From JAABVY01 sp964496505 (GTDB taxonomy: Bacteria; Zixibacteria; MSB-5A5; JAABVY01): a stretch of DNA of 64,000 nt. The notes beneath the pieces are model-generated. The model ran no database searches. It had not been told where the DNA came from and was given only the letters and a program-made list of their open reading frames with translations. Made by a program: the position numbers and the translations under genes. Every line of letters starts with the position of its first letter. Position 1 is the first letter of the stretch. The stretch covers positions 1-64,000 of the forward strand of contig CAZBZV010000011.1 in assembly GCA_964496505.1 (NCBI GenBank), in the 5' to 3' direction. Of this stretch, positions 45,024 to 54,843 are shown one piece after another.

Positions 45024-46583
45024 ATGCATATCAAACTCACGGGGGCGATTGCGTTTTGCGCCCTTCTACTTTTTGCATTAAGCTCGAATTTAACGGCTGA
45101 AACTCCGATCGTCTGGGGTGATCTTTCGCCCGGGCAGTATGCGGTCGGATTTAAAACATTTGAAAAGTTCGATCACTCACGAACATTTCGACCCAAGACA
45201 GATTATTTCGGTGAAAAAATCGAAGGAATACGGGCGCGTCCGATTCAGGCCTGCCTGTGGTATCCGGCTGCGAAGCAGGATGATGGGATGAGCATGAATT
45301 ACGGAGAGTATATGTTTGCTTATCCTGAGGATGATCGACTGTTCAATGTTCTTTCGGCAATTCAGAATCGGGAAATACAGATACTCTTTTCACGGGTTCG
45401 TGATCAGAATATCATGCTGACAATTTCCAACACTCCATTTGCGGCGGTTCGAGATGCCGAGCCTGCTGAGGGCAAGTTCCCGCTTGTAATCTATCATCCC
45501 AATATCAGCGGCATCTACTGCAACAATGCCGTACTTTGTGAATACCTGGCCAGTCACGGTTACGCTGTGCTCTCGACCTCTCCGCTGGGCATGAAATCCG
45601 TGAATGTTGATGAGGATCACGCCTCGCTGGAGTTCCAGACCAGAGACAAGGAGTTTGCCTGGACAATGGTCAAAGATCAGGAATTTATCGATTTCGACCG
45701 GCTGGCATTGGTGGGCGCCAATTCCGGCGGCCTGATGGCCCTGGAGATGCAGATGCGCAATAGCGATGTTGACGCTGTGGTCAGCATTGAGGGCTGGCTT
45801 ACTCAAAATGATAAAATTGAGTTTTGCAAAAACAGCCCGTTTCTCGATCCAATCAGAATGCATAGACCGTTTCTGCATGTCAGCCTCGGCCCGCAGGAGG
45901 AGCTGGATTATTCGCTTCTTGAGTCACTCAAATATTGCGACCGGACTTTGATCCATCGGACAGATTTGCCCGGTGATGGTTTCGTGCACTACCCGATGTT
46001 TACCCTGCTTATGAGTGATGAGATCAAAACAATGACGGCCTCGGTGCGTGAGGCCCATGAAGACATATGCGGGCTTGTACTGGCATTCCTGAATGAACAC
46101 ATTAAAGATGATATCACAGCTCAAAACACATTCACTCAACTCGCCTCGAATATGCCCTCAACTGGAATTAAATCTTATACATCCGAAGCTCTGCCGCCTA
46201 CTCAAAGTCAGTTTATGGGAATTGTAGAAAGTCATGGTGTGGATAAGGCGCTCGAGATTTTCCAGAAGTTTCATGAGCTTGAACCGGAGAGGGTATTCTT
46301 CAATGAGGGACAAATTAATCTTCTCGGCTATCAGGCTCTAAACAGGGGGCAGATACAGGATGCCATTAGGCTCTTTAAAATGAATACCGTTGCTTACCCG
46401 CACTCCTGCAATACATGGGACAGCCTCTCGGACGGCTACATGGCAGCGGATGATACTGAAAATGCGATAAAGTGTATGAAAAAAGTATTGGAAACAATTC
46501 CAATCGACACTGTCAATGATGATCAGCTCAAGGCACAGTTAAAAGAGAAATGTGAACGAATGTTAAGTGAGCTGCAGGGCTGA
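45024..46583 (+). CDS. Exported alpha/beta-hydrolase-like protein with C-terminal TPR region
   Basis: A 519-aa protein (start at ATG 45024, GGGGAGGAAAT upstream; an upstream TTG frame is rejected). The signal peptide is about 1-24 (ALSSNLTAE). A dienelactone-hydrolase/PAF-acetylhydrolase-like region follows: ACLWYPAAKQDDG, FPLVIYHPNISGIYCNN, DRLALVGANSGGLMALEMQ (in place of the usual GxSxG nucleophile elbow, here GANSGG). The last 110 residues contain TPR-like helices (NEGQINLLGYQALNRGQIQDAIRLFKMN). The canonical nucleophile position is not certain, so catalysis is uncertain. The Tat-type reductase gene follows 50 bases later. Confidence 0.72.
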   Translation: MHIKLTGAIAFCALLLFALSSNLTAETPIVWGDLSPGQYAVGFKTFEKFDHSRTFRPKTDYFGEKIEGIRARPIQACLWYPAAKQDDGMSMNYGEYMFAYPEDDRLFNVLSAIQNREIQILFSRVRDQNIMLTISNTPFAAVRDAEPAEGKFPLVIYHPNISGIYCNNAVLCEYLASHGYAVLSTSPLGMKSVNVDEDHASLEFQTRDKEFAWTMVKDQEFIDFDRLALVGANSGGLMALEMQMRNSDVDAVVSIEGWLTQNDKIEFCKNSPFLDPIRMHRPFLHVSLGPQEELDYSLLESLKYCDRTLIHRTDLPGDGFVHYPMFTLLMSDEIKTMTASVREAHEDICGLVLAFLNEHIKDDITAQNTFTQLASNMPSTGIKSYTSEALPPTQSQFMGIVESHGVDKALEIFQKFHELEPERVFFNEGQINLLGYQALNRGQIQDAIRLFKMNTVAYPHSCNTWDSLSDGYMAADDTENAIKCMKKVLETIPIDTVNDDQLKAQLKEKCERMLSELQG

Positions 46584-46633
46584 TCTATGCCGTATAAATA
46601 GCAAATAATAATAAGCTGATTCAGGAGTAATAT

Positions 46634-47860
46634 ATGGACAATTCAAAGACAGGATTAAACAGAAGAAAATTTCTGACAAGCTCCCTTTCCTGTGCCGTAG
46701 CTGCGGGAGTGATGGGACTTTCCCCGAGGATTGCATCGGCGCAGGATGCCCCTGCCAAAGAATCCGAGAAGGAACGCAAGCTAATTTATCGGGAATTCGG
46801 GAAGACCGGCTGGAAAATACCGATAGTCAGCATGGGCGTTATGAGAGTGCCAGATCCGGGTATCATAAAAGCCGCGCATGAAGCCGGAATCCGTCATTTC
46901 GATACGGCGGCTAATTACCAGTACGGCCGCAACGAGCAAATGGTCGGTAATATCATAGCCAAGTTAGGAGTACGCGACAAAGTAATAATCGGCTCCAAGA
47001 TTCTTATCCCCGCACAACGGGAAGCCCTAACCGAAACGAATGCTGAAGAGAGGATTAATCAACTTATTGATGCAACCCTTCACAGAATAAAATCGGATTA
47101 TATCGATATACTATATGTACATGATGTTTCAAATCCGGCAGAGATCTCCAATCCCCTGATACTGGATAATCTCAAAAAAGCAAAAAAGGCCGGTAAGGTC
47201 AGGGCAATAGGCATCTCGACCCATACTAATATGTCATCGGTCATAAATGAAATGGCCGATTCAGGAGAATATGATGCGGTACTAACGGCTATAAACTTTA
47301 CCATGGCCGATAACACCGAGCTTCATAATGCAATCGAGAAAGCTGCCAAAGCGGGTATTGCTGTGGTTGCGATGAAGACCATGGCGGGTGGTGCAAATTG
47401 GCCGAATCCGGAATCTCGACGAAACTATGATGCTCTGACCGTTACAAGGGCGGCATTAAAATGGGTAATGAAAAATGAGAATATTGCCACCTCTATTCCC
47501 GGCTTTACCAATTATGAGCACCTTTCGGATGATATTGAGGTCGCCCATAATCTCGACTACACTACAGATGAAAGGAAGCTTCTTGAGGATAATAACATCA
47601 AACTCAGCATGGGCTTCTGCCGCCAGTGCCGTCAATGTCTGGCATCATGCCCTCATAATTCAGAGATTCCAACCTTGATGCGAACCCATATGTATGCCGC
47701 GCAGTATGCTGATTTTTATCTGGCACGGCAGACATTGGATGAGCTTCCGAAAAACCGGGGATTGCGGGCCTGTACATCATGTGACACATGTGTGGCTGAG
47801 TGCGTCAATAGCGTAAATATTCCTGAGAAGATAAATGATCTAAAATTGATGTATGCCTGA
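46634..47860 (+). CDS. Tat-exported aldo/keto reductase with C-terminal ferredoxin-like clusters
   Basis: A 408-aa protein. NRRKFLTSSL at residues 9-18 followed by a hydrophobic stretch and a clear A-x-A cleavage pattern is a Tat signal. The aldo/keto reductase barrel has FGKTGWKIPIVSMGVMRV, the catalytic segment HFDTAANYQYGRNEQMVG (Asp and Tyr visible), SDYIDILYVHDVS and VRAIGISTHTN. The C-terminus carries CRQCRQCLASCP and CTSCDTCVAEC, suitable for [4Fe-4S] binding. Export by Tat fits a cofactor-bearing protein folded before transport. No paired electron partner is visible nearby. Confidence 0.9.
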   Translation: MDNSKTGLNRRKFLTSSLSCAVAAGVMGLSPRIASAQDAPAKESEKERKLIYREFGKTGWKIPIVSMGVMRVPDPGIIKAAHEAGIRHFDTAANYQYGRNEQMVGNIIAKLGVRDKVIIGSKILIPAQREALTETNAEERINQLIDATLHRIKSDYIDILYVHDVSNPAEISNPLILDNLKKAKKAGKVRAIGISTHTNMSSVINEMADSGEYDAVLTAINFTMADNTELHNAIEKAAKAGIAVVAMKTMAGGANWPNPESRRNYDALTVTRAALKWVMKNENIATSIPGFTNYEHLSDDIEVAHNLDYTTDERKLLEDNNIKLSMGFCRQCRQCLASCPHNSEIPTLMRTHMYAAQYADFYLARQTLDELPKNRGLRACTSCDTCVAECVNSVNIPEKINDLKLMYA

Positions 47861-47883
47861 TATTATGCACTGATTAAGTAATA

Positions 47884-47915
47884 AGCCTGCATTTAAAAAT
47901 GCAGGCTTTTGTTTT
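47884..47915. terminator. Bidirectional intrinsic terminator
   Basis: AGCCTGCATTT (47884-47894) pairs with AAATGCAGGCT (47897-47907), followed by TTTGTTTTT. It lies between the convergent reductase and lipoprotein genes. Confidence 0.85.
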
Positions 47916-47916
47916 T

Positions 47917-48849
47917 CTACTCGGTTTCGGCTGAGAGTTGTTCCAGCCAATCGGACACAAAATTCATATAGCGGCGGCCGTAATTTATTACGCCCAGAAG
48001 CTTTCCCTCTTTTAAACCCACCAGAATATTACCGTAGAAATCATGTTTGACCATGAATGATTTGCCATAATCAAAGGGCAGATCGGTAAGATCAAAATCT
48101 TCTGCTCTATCACCCACTTCCTCTACCCAGAGCAGATACGTTTTGCCGGAAGCATCATCGGTATAAAAGAGAGTCAATGTGTCATCTCCAAAGGCATATT
48201 TGCGTTCAAAAACCTCGGTAAGAAAGGAATGTCCCAGATACGAGTCGGCATAGATAACATCAGTACCCTCAACCATATTCTGAAACGGGAACAGACTGAA
48301 TCCGTCCGGTTTATCGATTGTACCGGGCACCGCAACGGCCATTCTCTGCGCCATTGTATCGATCATCACCTGAGTTTCATCGGACTGGTCAAAGCCGGTC
48401 AGTCTTATAACATAACGCCCCTTAACAAAGTCCAGGCTGCCGGTGCCTCCAAATCCTTCTACGCCAAGAGCCAGGACCTCTTCTGCGGGAGGACGAACAC
48501 GGCTGTAGAGCCCGTAGGCATTGAGAGGTGTATCGAACTGATAGATATCCATCACGATTTCGTTCTCGCCCTTCTTATATCCAGCCGTGGCAACCTTCTC
48601 AAAATTGTAGAGGTGATAGAGCTCAGCCCCGCCGTTGATATATTCATATAGCGATCGTCCTTCATAAACCTCGACCTCGGAGGTGAGATTGATTTCGGTA
48701 TCAGCGAATGATTCCGGAAAGAACTCTGTTAATTCTGAAGGGGATTGTCCTACGGTCGTCTCCTCTTCTCCTCCTCCGCACGCAATTATAGTCGCAAATA
48801 TGGAAAGTATCAAAAATCTACTGACGCCGCCTTTGCCGTGTAATATCAT
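47917..48849 (-). CDS. DUF6599-like lipoprotein
   Basis: About 310 aa, a lipoprotein: the signal peptide ends ILSIFATIIACGGGEEE, with Cys as the lipidation site. The chain contains VYEGRSLYEYINGGAELYHLYNFEKVATAGYKKGENEIVMDIYQF and RPPAEEVLALGVEGFGGTGSLDFVKGRYVIRLTGF, which recalls the DUF6599 family. The start is set at ATG 48849 with GGGAG upstream; an open extension to 49080 overlaps the divergent lipoprotein gene and is rejected. Its role is unknown; family members are exported, and no enzyme site is seen. Confidence 0.6.
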   Translation of the reverse strand: MILHGKGGVSRFLILSIFATIIACGGGEEETTVGQSPSELTEFFPESFADTEINLTSEVEVYEGRSLYEYINGGAELYHLYNFEKVATAGYKKGENEIVMDIYQFDTPLNAYGLYSRVRPPAEEVLALGVEGFGGTGSLDFVKGRYVIRLTGFDQSDETQVMIDTMAQRMAVAVPGTIDKPDGFSLFPFQNMVEGTDVIYADSYLGHSFLTEVFERKYAFGDDTLTLFYTDDASGKTYLLWVEEVGDRAEDFDLTDLPFDYGKSFMVKHDFYGNILVGLKEGKLLGVINYGRRYMNFVSDWLEQLSAETE

Positions 48850-49036
48850 ATTATCTCCCTGTTTTCTCTTAAATTCCAAGAGTTCCATATAGTAAATAGA
48901 GCATAATAATAATGCCTGCCGTATGTCAAGGGCAACAGTATTATTCAAAAAGCAAAAAATAATGCATTGACAATTGCTGAATGTGTAATAGTTTTTTCGT
49001 AGAACGTTGAATTTTCGTATTAATATTGAGATGTTT

Positions 49037-49387
49037 ATGAACTCAAAAAGATTCGGATTTATCCTGTGCTTTATCCTCACGGCATTTCTTATGATCTTCT
49101 CCTGTGAGAAAAAGGGCAGTTATGGCCCGGCCAGCGCTGTATCCGGGGGAGTTACCGGGCATGTATACCTTTCGGGCAGTCTGAAGCCGATTGCCAATAT
49201 AATCGTGTCCTGCGGGCAGGCGGTTGATACGACCGGCAAAAGCGGCCGCTATTCGCTTGGCAATATTCCCACCGGCTCGCAGGATATCTCAGCCAGCAAT
49301 TCCTATTACCAGACCTATACATCGAAGGTCAATATCCGCAGCAACGAGATAACCAATCTCGATATCTTCATGAGCTATAATAAATAG
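49037..49387 (+). CDS. Small lipoprotein with carboxypeptidase-regulatory-like domain
   Basis: A 116-aa protein. The signal peptide is FGFILCFILTAFLMIFSC with the lipidation Cys last. The mature part is a single beta-sandwich: GVTGHVYLSGSLKPIANIIVSCGQ and SGRYSLGNIPTGSQDISAS, the typical carboxypeptidase-regulatory-like/SpaA-like pattern. I choose the ATG at 49037 over 49031 because a GAG sits 6 bases upstream; both are plausible. It is transcribed divergently from the DUF6599-like gene. Confidence 0.75.
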   Translation: MNSKRFGFILCFILTAFLMIFSCEKKGSYGPASAVSGGVTGHVYLSGSLKPIANIIVSCGQAVDTTGKSGRYSLGNIPTGSQDISASNSYYQTYTSKVNIRSNEITNLDIFMSYNK

Positions 49388-49408
49388 CTGCCTGACCAGG
49401 AAATAAAA

Positions 49409-49440
49409 AAGCCCGCCTTCCAAAAGACGGGCTTTTTTTG
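49409..49440. terminator. Bidirectional intrinsic terminator
   Basis: AAGCCCG pairs with CGGGCTT around CCTTCCAAAAGA, with an A-run before and TTTTTTT after. It separates the plus-strand lipoprotein gene and the minus-strand phosphofructokinase gene and would serve both. Confidence 0.9.
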
Positions 49441-49450
49441 ATCATATTTT

Positions 49451-50653
49451 TTATTCGCTGGCCATAATAAACAGGGGCTGCATCTCGAAGCTCTTATACT
49501 GGGGACGCAATCTATCCTTATTGTAATATCGGTCGACATTGACGAATTTCTTGGTACTGGTAACGACATCAATCGGAACATTATCATAGCGGCCGTTTTT
49601 CAGCACCACCAAACGTCCGTGAATGCCACTTAAGATCAGGTCGAGCGCCAGGTTGCCATAGGCCATAGGCACAACCGAATCGATAGCATCGGGATCACCG
49701 CCGCGGACCAGATAACCAAGCTTCTGATTTATAACATTAATCGGCCTGCCGTTATTGAATTTCGGCGAAACCTCTTTCAGCTTAGCGGAAACCAGATCTC
49801 CAATTCCTCCCAGCTTCATGTGACCGTAGGCATCTTTCTCCTTATCTCGGAAGATCATCTCACCACCCTCGAACATGGAGCCCTCAGAGACCAGCACAAC
49901 GGAATATTTACTGGGATTATTGCGCCTGTCCATGCTCAGGAGTTCTGTGAGCCTTTCGATACTGAATTTATGTTCCGGGATAACACAGCGGTTGGCAGCA
50001 CCGGCCATGGTTGGAAGCATGGCGGTAAAACCGGCGTAACGTCCAAAGACCTCGAGCACCAGAAAACGCTCGTGCGATCCGGCCGATGTGCGCAGGCTGT
50101 TGGTCATCTGAATCGTGCGGGTAACACAGGTGCTGAATCCAATGCAATAATCTGTACCGGGAACATCATTATCCATAGTTTTTGGAATGGCCACTACCTT
50201 AACACCTTCTTTGTACAGCCGTACGCCATAGCTCAAGGTATCGTCTCCACCTATAGGAATCAGGTAGTCTATGCCGAGGAAATCGAGATTTTTCTTAACC
50301 TCCTCAGTCAAATCATTGCGCTCATCTTTATACTTGCTCCTGAGATGCTCCGGAACGTTGGCTTTGGCAACATGCCCGGGATGAGTGCGGGAGCTGTGCA
50401 AAAATGTTCCGCCTGTTCGCCCCGCCTTGTTCACTATATCTTCAGTAAGAATCTGATAACTGGAGCTGTTGTCGGCTTTCTTGTCTCTCTTGATTTCAAT
50501 CGTACCGGCCCAGCCCCTTCTGATTCCGATAACCTGATAGCCTTCGCGTATGGCACGAATTGTCACCGCCCTGATAGCAGGATTTAATCCGGGAACGTCT
50601 CCACCGCCGGTTAGTATTCCAATCACGCCCTTTTTGGATTTAGCTTTAGCCAC
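49451..50653 (-). CDS. pfkA: 6-phosphofructokinase, PPi-type signature
   Basis: A 400-aa phosphofructokinase: GILTGGGDVPGLNPAIRA (phosphate site), PIGGDDTLSYG (135-143) and IPKTMDNDVPG (156-166), and the substrate region MAGAANRCVIPEHKFSI. The Asp of GGDD and Lys of PKT are the residues that switch the donor from ATP to pyrophosphate; ATP enzymes have GGDGS and PGT. The start is GTG at 50653 with GGAGG 7 bases upstream. The length (400 aa) exceeds the 320 of the short ATP enzymes. It catalyses F6P/F1,6BP interconversion in glycolysis. Confidence 0.9.
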   Translation of the reverse strand: MAKAKSKKGVIGILTGGGDVPGLNPAIRAVTIRAIREGYQVIGIRRGWAGTIEIKRDKKADNSSSYQILTEDIVNKAGRTGGTFLHSSRTHPGHVAKANVPEHLRSKYKDERNDLTEEVKKNLDFLGIDYLIPIGGDDTLSYGVRLYKEGVKVVAIPKTMDNDVPGTDYCIGFSTCVTRTIQMTNSLRTSAGSHERFLVLEVFGRYAGFTAMLPTMAGAANRCVIPEHKFSIERLTELLSMDRRNNPSKYSVVLVSEGSMFEGGEMIFRDKEKDAYGHMKLGGIGDLVSAKLKEVSPKFNNGRPINVINQKLGYLVRGGDPDAIDSVVPMAYGNLALDLILSGIHGRLVVLKNGRYDNVPIDVVTSTKKFVNVDRYYNKDRLRPQYKSFEMQPLFIMASE

Positions 50654-50979
50654 AAATACACCTCCATTATCTAAGAAAAAGGCCTTATTAAAGACCTCGA
50701 ATTTTCGAGCAAGAAGTTATATGAAATTTACTTCTCAAACAAGCATTTTATGAAATCTGTTTCCTAATTTATTATTTGAGAAGCATTTAAATTCTACTAT
50801 CGATCTTTGTTCCTGCGTTTGTCCAACATATTTTCTATCGTCAGATTCGGCAAATTCAATAATATATTGACTTTGAGCATTTTTTTTTGTTTTCCTTGCA
50901 ACCAATCGAGGGCGGATTGAGTCTAAAGAGAGAATATACATATTTCGCCCATAACAGACGACAACAGGAGATTTGGGCT
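50654..50979. other. AT-rich divergent intergenic stretch
   Basis: It separates the phosphofructokinase gene (minus) from the serine-hydrolase gene (plus). I see no gene and no confident promoter. Confidence 0.4.
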
Positions 50980-52716
50980 ATGCTCAGAATAAAAACCGCA
51001 TTGATTCTTATTTTTACGCTTCTGATTTATCTTTCTTCAAATTCCATAATAACCGCACAGCCTTCAGTCCCGGATACAGTTATAAATAGCCCAAAAGGGC
51101 AGGAAATGAATACGTATCTGGAGAGATTATCAGATTTCGGCTTTCACGGCTCGGTACTGGTTGCTCAAAATGACACTATCCTTCTGCATCAGGCATATGG
51201 AATAGCAAATGTACCCGATCAGATTACAAATTATACTTCCACCCTCTTCAGCACCGGCTCGGTGACAAAGCAATTTACCGCGGCCGCCATAGTATATCTG
51301 GAAAGCCGCGGGAAGCTAAGCACGAATGACTCAATCGATAAATATTTTATGAATGTCCCGTCCGATAAGTCCGGCATAACGATTCATCATCTCCTGACTC
51401 ACACATCGGGTCTGGCTCATGACTACGGCAGCGACGAGGATTCGATGGGCCGGGATTTATTCATTTCCAACGTATTAGCGCAACCGCTGGAACTCGAACC
51501 GGGTGAACAATATGCCTATTCCAATACCGGGTATTCGCTGCTGGCGGCTATAATCGAGATAGTCTCCGATAAGAATTACGAGGCCTTTTTGCAGGAAAAT
51601 CTATTCAAACCGCTTGGCATGAATCATACCGGTTTGCATATGCTTCATTCTGACGACACAATGATAGCACATTCACATAATGAGGAACTGGGCTATCCCT
51701 CGCCTGCTAACCGTCCCGAAGACGCCTGGAATCTTATTGGAAACGGCGGGATTTTGTCCACAACGGCGGATATGTATCGATGGTATACCGCCTTAAGAGG
51801 ATCTGAAATCCTACCGCCTGAATTCACGGATAAAATATTCACGCCCTATGTCAGGGAATACCCGGATATGGAGTCCTATTATGGTTACGGCTGGGTGATT
51901 CAGGATTCGGAGAGACGTGACAGCAAAATTATCTGGCACAACGGCGGCGCCATGCCGCACGGCTGGAGCTGTGCGTTTTATAATTATGTCGAGGATAGCG
52001 CGGTATATGTTGTATTTTCCAATAAGCCGATGGACGGCATCCTGCCTGTGGACCATATCGCGGTGGGGCTGTCTAAAATATTATTCGGCGAAAAATTCGA
52101 GCTTCCGCCGCAAACAGCCAGCATCGATGACAGCCTTTTTGAAGGGCTGGAAGATATATATCTCATTAATGATACAGCCCTGATTCGAGTCACGGTTTCC
52201 GATGGTATGCTGCATCTTCATCCAATTGGCCAGGATGCTGTTAACGCTGTCTACCCCTCCCCTATGCAGAATAAGCTGCCAAAATATAATACCAAGACGG
52301 ATCAGATGGTCAAAGCTCTTGCGGAAGGCGATTTCGAAGAAGCCGCTGAATTCTGGTCTAAACGTCCCGGCAGTGATCCGGTTGAGATACTTAGGCAGTG
52401 GTGGAGTTCATACGACAGTCTGGGACAGGTTCGAAATCATGTTATCCTGGGCACCAAAATGGGCGACGGAGCTCATACATACTGTCGCGTGAATTTCGAG
52501 GACGGCACGGTTAATCTCATGTTCGGCTGGATGCAGGGCTACTGCCAGGGTGTTATGGACGGTAAGAAGCCGGTTAAATCGATGCATCCTGCGGCAAAAG
52601 ACCGATTCGTGTCCTACAATCTGACAGAGGGGAGCACTTTGAATGCGATATTCATGCGCGATAACAGCCTGGTCATAAGAAGCGATAAGAAAAGCATTAC
52701 CGCCCAGAGAAAATAG
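50980..52716 (+). CDS. Exported beta-lactamase/PBP-family serine hydrolase
   Basis: A 578-aa protein starting at ATG 50980 (AGGAG about 10 bases upstream); a longer open frame from 50887 is rejected. The signal peptide is about 1-26. The class-C beta-lactamase/D-Ala-D-Ala peptidase domain has the S-x-x-K motif STGSVTKQF (94-97), YAYSNTGYSLL (Y-x-N) and IWHNGGAMPHG (H-x-G). The last 150 residues are a beta-rich extension. It could act on peptidoglycan, small esters or peptides; there is no sign that antibiotics are its target. Confidence 0.87.
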   Translation: MLRIKTALILIFTLLIYLSSNSIITAQPSVPDTVINSPKGQEMNTYLERLSDFGFHGSVLVAQNDTILLHQAYGIANVPDQITNYTSTLFSTGSVTKQFTAAAIVYLESRGKLSTNDSIDKYFMNVPSDKSGITIHHLLTHTSGLAHDYGSDEDSMGRDLFISNVLAQPLELEPGEQYAYSNTGYSLLAAIIEIVSDKNYEAFLQENLFKPLGMNHTGLHMLHSDDTMIAHSHNEELGYPSPANRPEDAWNLIGNGGILSTTADMYRWYTALRGSEILPPEFTDKIFTPYVREYPDMESYYGYGWVIQDSERRDSKIIWHNGGAMPHGWSCAFYNYVEDSAVYVVFSNKPMDGILPVDHIAVGLSKILFGEKFELPPQTASIDDSLFEGLEDIYLINDTALIRVTVSDGMLHLHPIGQDAVNAVYPSPMQNKLPKYNTKTDQMVKALAEGDFEEAAEFWSKRPGSDPVEILRQWWSSYDSLGQVRNHVILGTKMGDGAHTYCRVNFEDGTVNLMFGWMQGYCQGVMDGKKPVKSMHPAAKDRFVSYNLTEGSTLNAIFMRDNSLVIRSDKKSITAQRK

Positions 52717-52734
52717 TATCGAAGCATTTGAGCT

Positions 52735-54654
52735 TTAATAATAGTACCAAATTGTACGGTATTCGGTAATATCCTCGCCTATTTCCTCCAGCCGCTGTAA
52801 ATAATCATGGATAGAAACATCCGTATAATTATAAGGCGGTACAGGGGTTACGAATTTCTCCCAGGGATGGAACTCGTAAACACGGCGGCCGTCTGGAAGA
52901 ATCATGATCAGCCTGTGATCCTGCCATGAGCGCAGGTGATTTTTGCCGAGACGCGGCACATTAAAAACCGGCTCATCGGTGCGATCCAGACCCGGAAATA
53001 GGCGGGCTTCCTCCTTGCGTTCCTGAAGGATTCGCGCCAGTGGGACACGGTAATAATCGGTCTCCTCTTTGCCTTTGGTGATGAAGGTATAGTATGGATC
53101 AACGCCAATTAACCTGAGACTCCTCCGCAAGGCTACCGTCTCGAAACGGCGGCTATTCTCGAAGGTGAAAACCTGCTGATTATAGACCGAAATCCCGCGC
53201 TTGCGCAGCTTTAGAACCGCCTGGGCAGCCTCGGGCGTTACCTCATAGGGATGCTCGAAATGAGTGACGACACAGACCTCGCGCTTGCCCGGCTGCACAT
53301 AACGCTCCAGCATGTCACATAATTCATCTGTTATCCTGAACGGTATCACCACCGGCATTCTCGAACCAATCCTGATTCTATTGACATGATCAATATCTGC
53401 GATCTGGTCGAAAATCCGCCTTAGTTTGGCATCAGTCAGCACAAAGGGATCGCCTCCTGTCACCAGCACATCTCGAATGCTCTTGTGGCTCTTAATCCAT
53501 TCTATCGCCCTATCTATCGTTTCCGGTTTACACACCGCTTTGGGATCCATAACTTTCTCTATCTCCCAATTTCGCTGGCAGTAAACACAAATCTGCGAGC
53601 AGCTATTATAGGGCTTCAATATCAGAACTTCCGGATATCGTCGTGTGACAAGATCAACCGGTGAGGTGTCATGCTCGCCCATGAAATCGAAACGCATGCC
53701 CCTTTCCTGCTTGCTATGAGCAAATGACTCCACATAAGAGAGGGGCGGAATTACCTGCGCCCGCACAGCATGATCGTACTTGCGGTCGGACTCCTTATCC
53801 ATCAGGGAAATATAATATGGCGTTATTCCGAAAGGAATCCTGTATTCCTCAGCGATTTGAATCGCCCTTTTTTCATCTTCGGTAAGATCAATTAAATTCC
53901 CGAGTGCCTCCCCGCCGACATAAATATGCTTCAGATGCCACTTGTGATCCTGCCATTCCGATTCATTCCCGCCGAAATACTCCAAAATCCTGTTTCGGTT
54001 TTCTTGTCGTTTGCTGATTATCTCAGGTTCCAGTCCGGATTTATAGTGTGCAATCCTTTCCTCTGCACGTGAGGCAAGTTTATCCAGAAATGCTGAACGC
54101 AAAAGGGCGGCCTCGCGGCCGTCACGGGAAATGAAGCGTGGGATCGAGCGCTTCTCGGGCTTACCGGATTCGGAGTATATTGCGGTCAGTCCGATCACTG
54201 CCCTGAATAGATGGCTGAATTCGGAGATAAATCCTTTCGACAGTTCAGGTATATTTTCAGGATGCATGCCGTGGGCAAGCATGTATAAATATGAAATTGC
54301 GCTCGTTCCGGTTCTTTTTTCATTGATCTGTGCGATAATGCTCTTGAATGCCCTTACGCTCTCTCGAATATTGGCCTTTTCGAGAATGTGCAGGTCATTA
54401 TCTACATCAAAAACCTTATTTTCGCAGGCATTAAGATAATCATAGAGTGCCTGGCGAGCCTCTTCGATATCATCCGATTTCTTCAGAAGCTCGTAGATAT
54501 CCGGATTGGCGAGCCAGAATTCAGGCAAATCTGTTTCGAAGATCTGCTCGACCTGGGCCGGGGTAACCTCGAACCGATCCCGAAAAATATCCTCGTTGAT
54601 TACTTCTGTGCCAATGATCTCATAGTTTTTGGGGGTCTTTCCATCGGTTTTCAT
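52735..54654 (-). CDS. KamA-family radical SAM protein with long N-terminal extension
   Basis: A 639-aa protein. The radical SAM cluster motif is CSQICVYC (C-x3-C-x2-C), after VLILKPYNS. The aminomutase-like core follows: DVLVTGGDPFVLTDAKLRRI, RIGSRMPVVIPFRITDELC, and GVDPYYTFITKGKEETDYYRVP. The PLP-binding lysine region of lysine aminomutase (DAPGGGGK) is replaced here by NVPRLGKNHLRSWQDHR, so the PLP site is uncertain. About 345 residues before the motif are alpha-helical and unassigned. GGGAGG lies 5 bases before the ATG. It might act on an amino acid, but a different reaction is possible. Confidence 0.85.
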   Translation of the reverse strand: MKTDGKTPKNYEIIGTEVINEDIFRDRFEVTPAQVEQIFETDLPEFWLANPDIYELLKKSDDIEEARQALYDYLNACENKVFDVDNDLHILEKANIRESVRAFKSIIAQINEKRTGTSAISYLYMLAHGMHPENIPELSKGFISEFSHLFRAVIGLTAIYSESGKPEKRSIPRFISRDGREAALLRSAFLDKLASRAEERIAHYKSGLEPEIISKRQENRNRILEYFGGNESEWQDHKWHLKHIYVGGEALGNLIDLTEDEKRAIQIAEEYRIPFGITPYYISLMDKESDRKYDHAVRAQVIPPLSYVESFAHSKQERGMRFDFMGEHDTSPVDLVTRRYPEVLILKPYNSCSQICVYCQRNWEIEKVMDPKAVCKPETIDRAIEWIKSHKSIRDVLVTGGDPFVLTDAKLRRIFDQIADIDHVNRIRIGSRMPVVIPFRITDELCDMLERYVQPGKREVCVVTHFEHPYEVTPEAAQAVLKLRKRGISVYNQQVFTFENSRRFETVALRRSLRLIGVDPYYTFITKGKEETDYYRVPLARILQERKEEARLFPGLDRTDEPVFNVPRLGKNHLRSWQDHRLIMILPDGRRVYEFHPWEKFVTPVPPYNYTDVSIHDYLQRLEEIGEDITEYRTIWYYY

Positions 54655-54843
54655 TATCGCCTCCCTGCCGTTAAAGCCATTTTATACTTCGGCAGATTCC
54701 GCAGTTATTAAACCGATCACTTAGGGATTGGTTCGGCTACCTTGATTATACAAATTAAATCAGCAATAATCAAACCAAACTTCATCCTTCGGCAAATTGG
54801 CCTTTCCAATCCATATACGAGTGCAATATGCCCGATATGAGCA

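Noticed and set aside
49007..49080. Upstream extension of the DUF6599-like gene to 49080
   Set aside because: It would overlap the start of the divergent lipoprotein gene and remove a clear lipoprotein signal at 48849.
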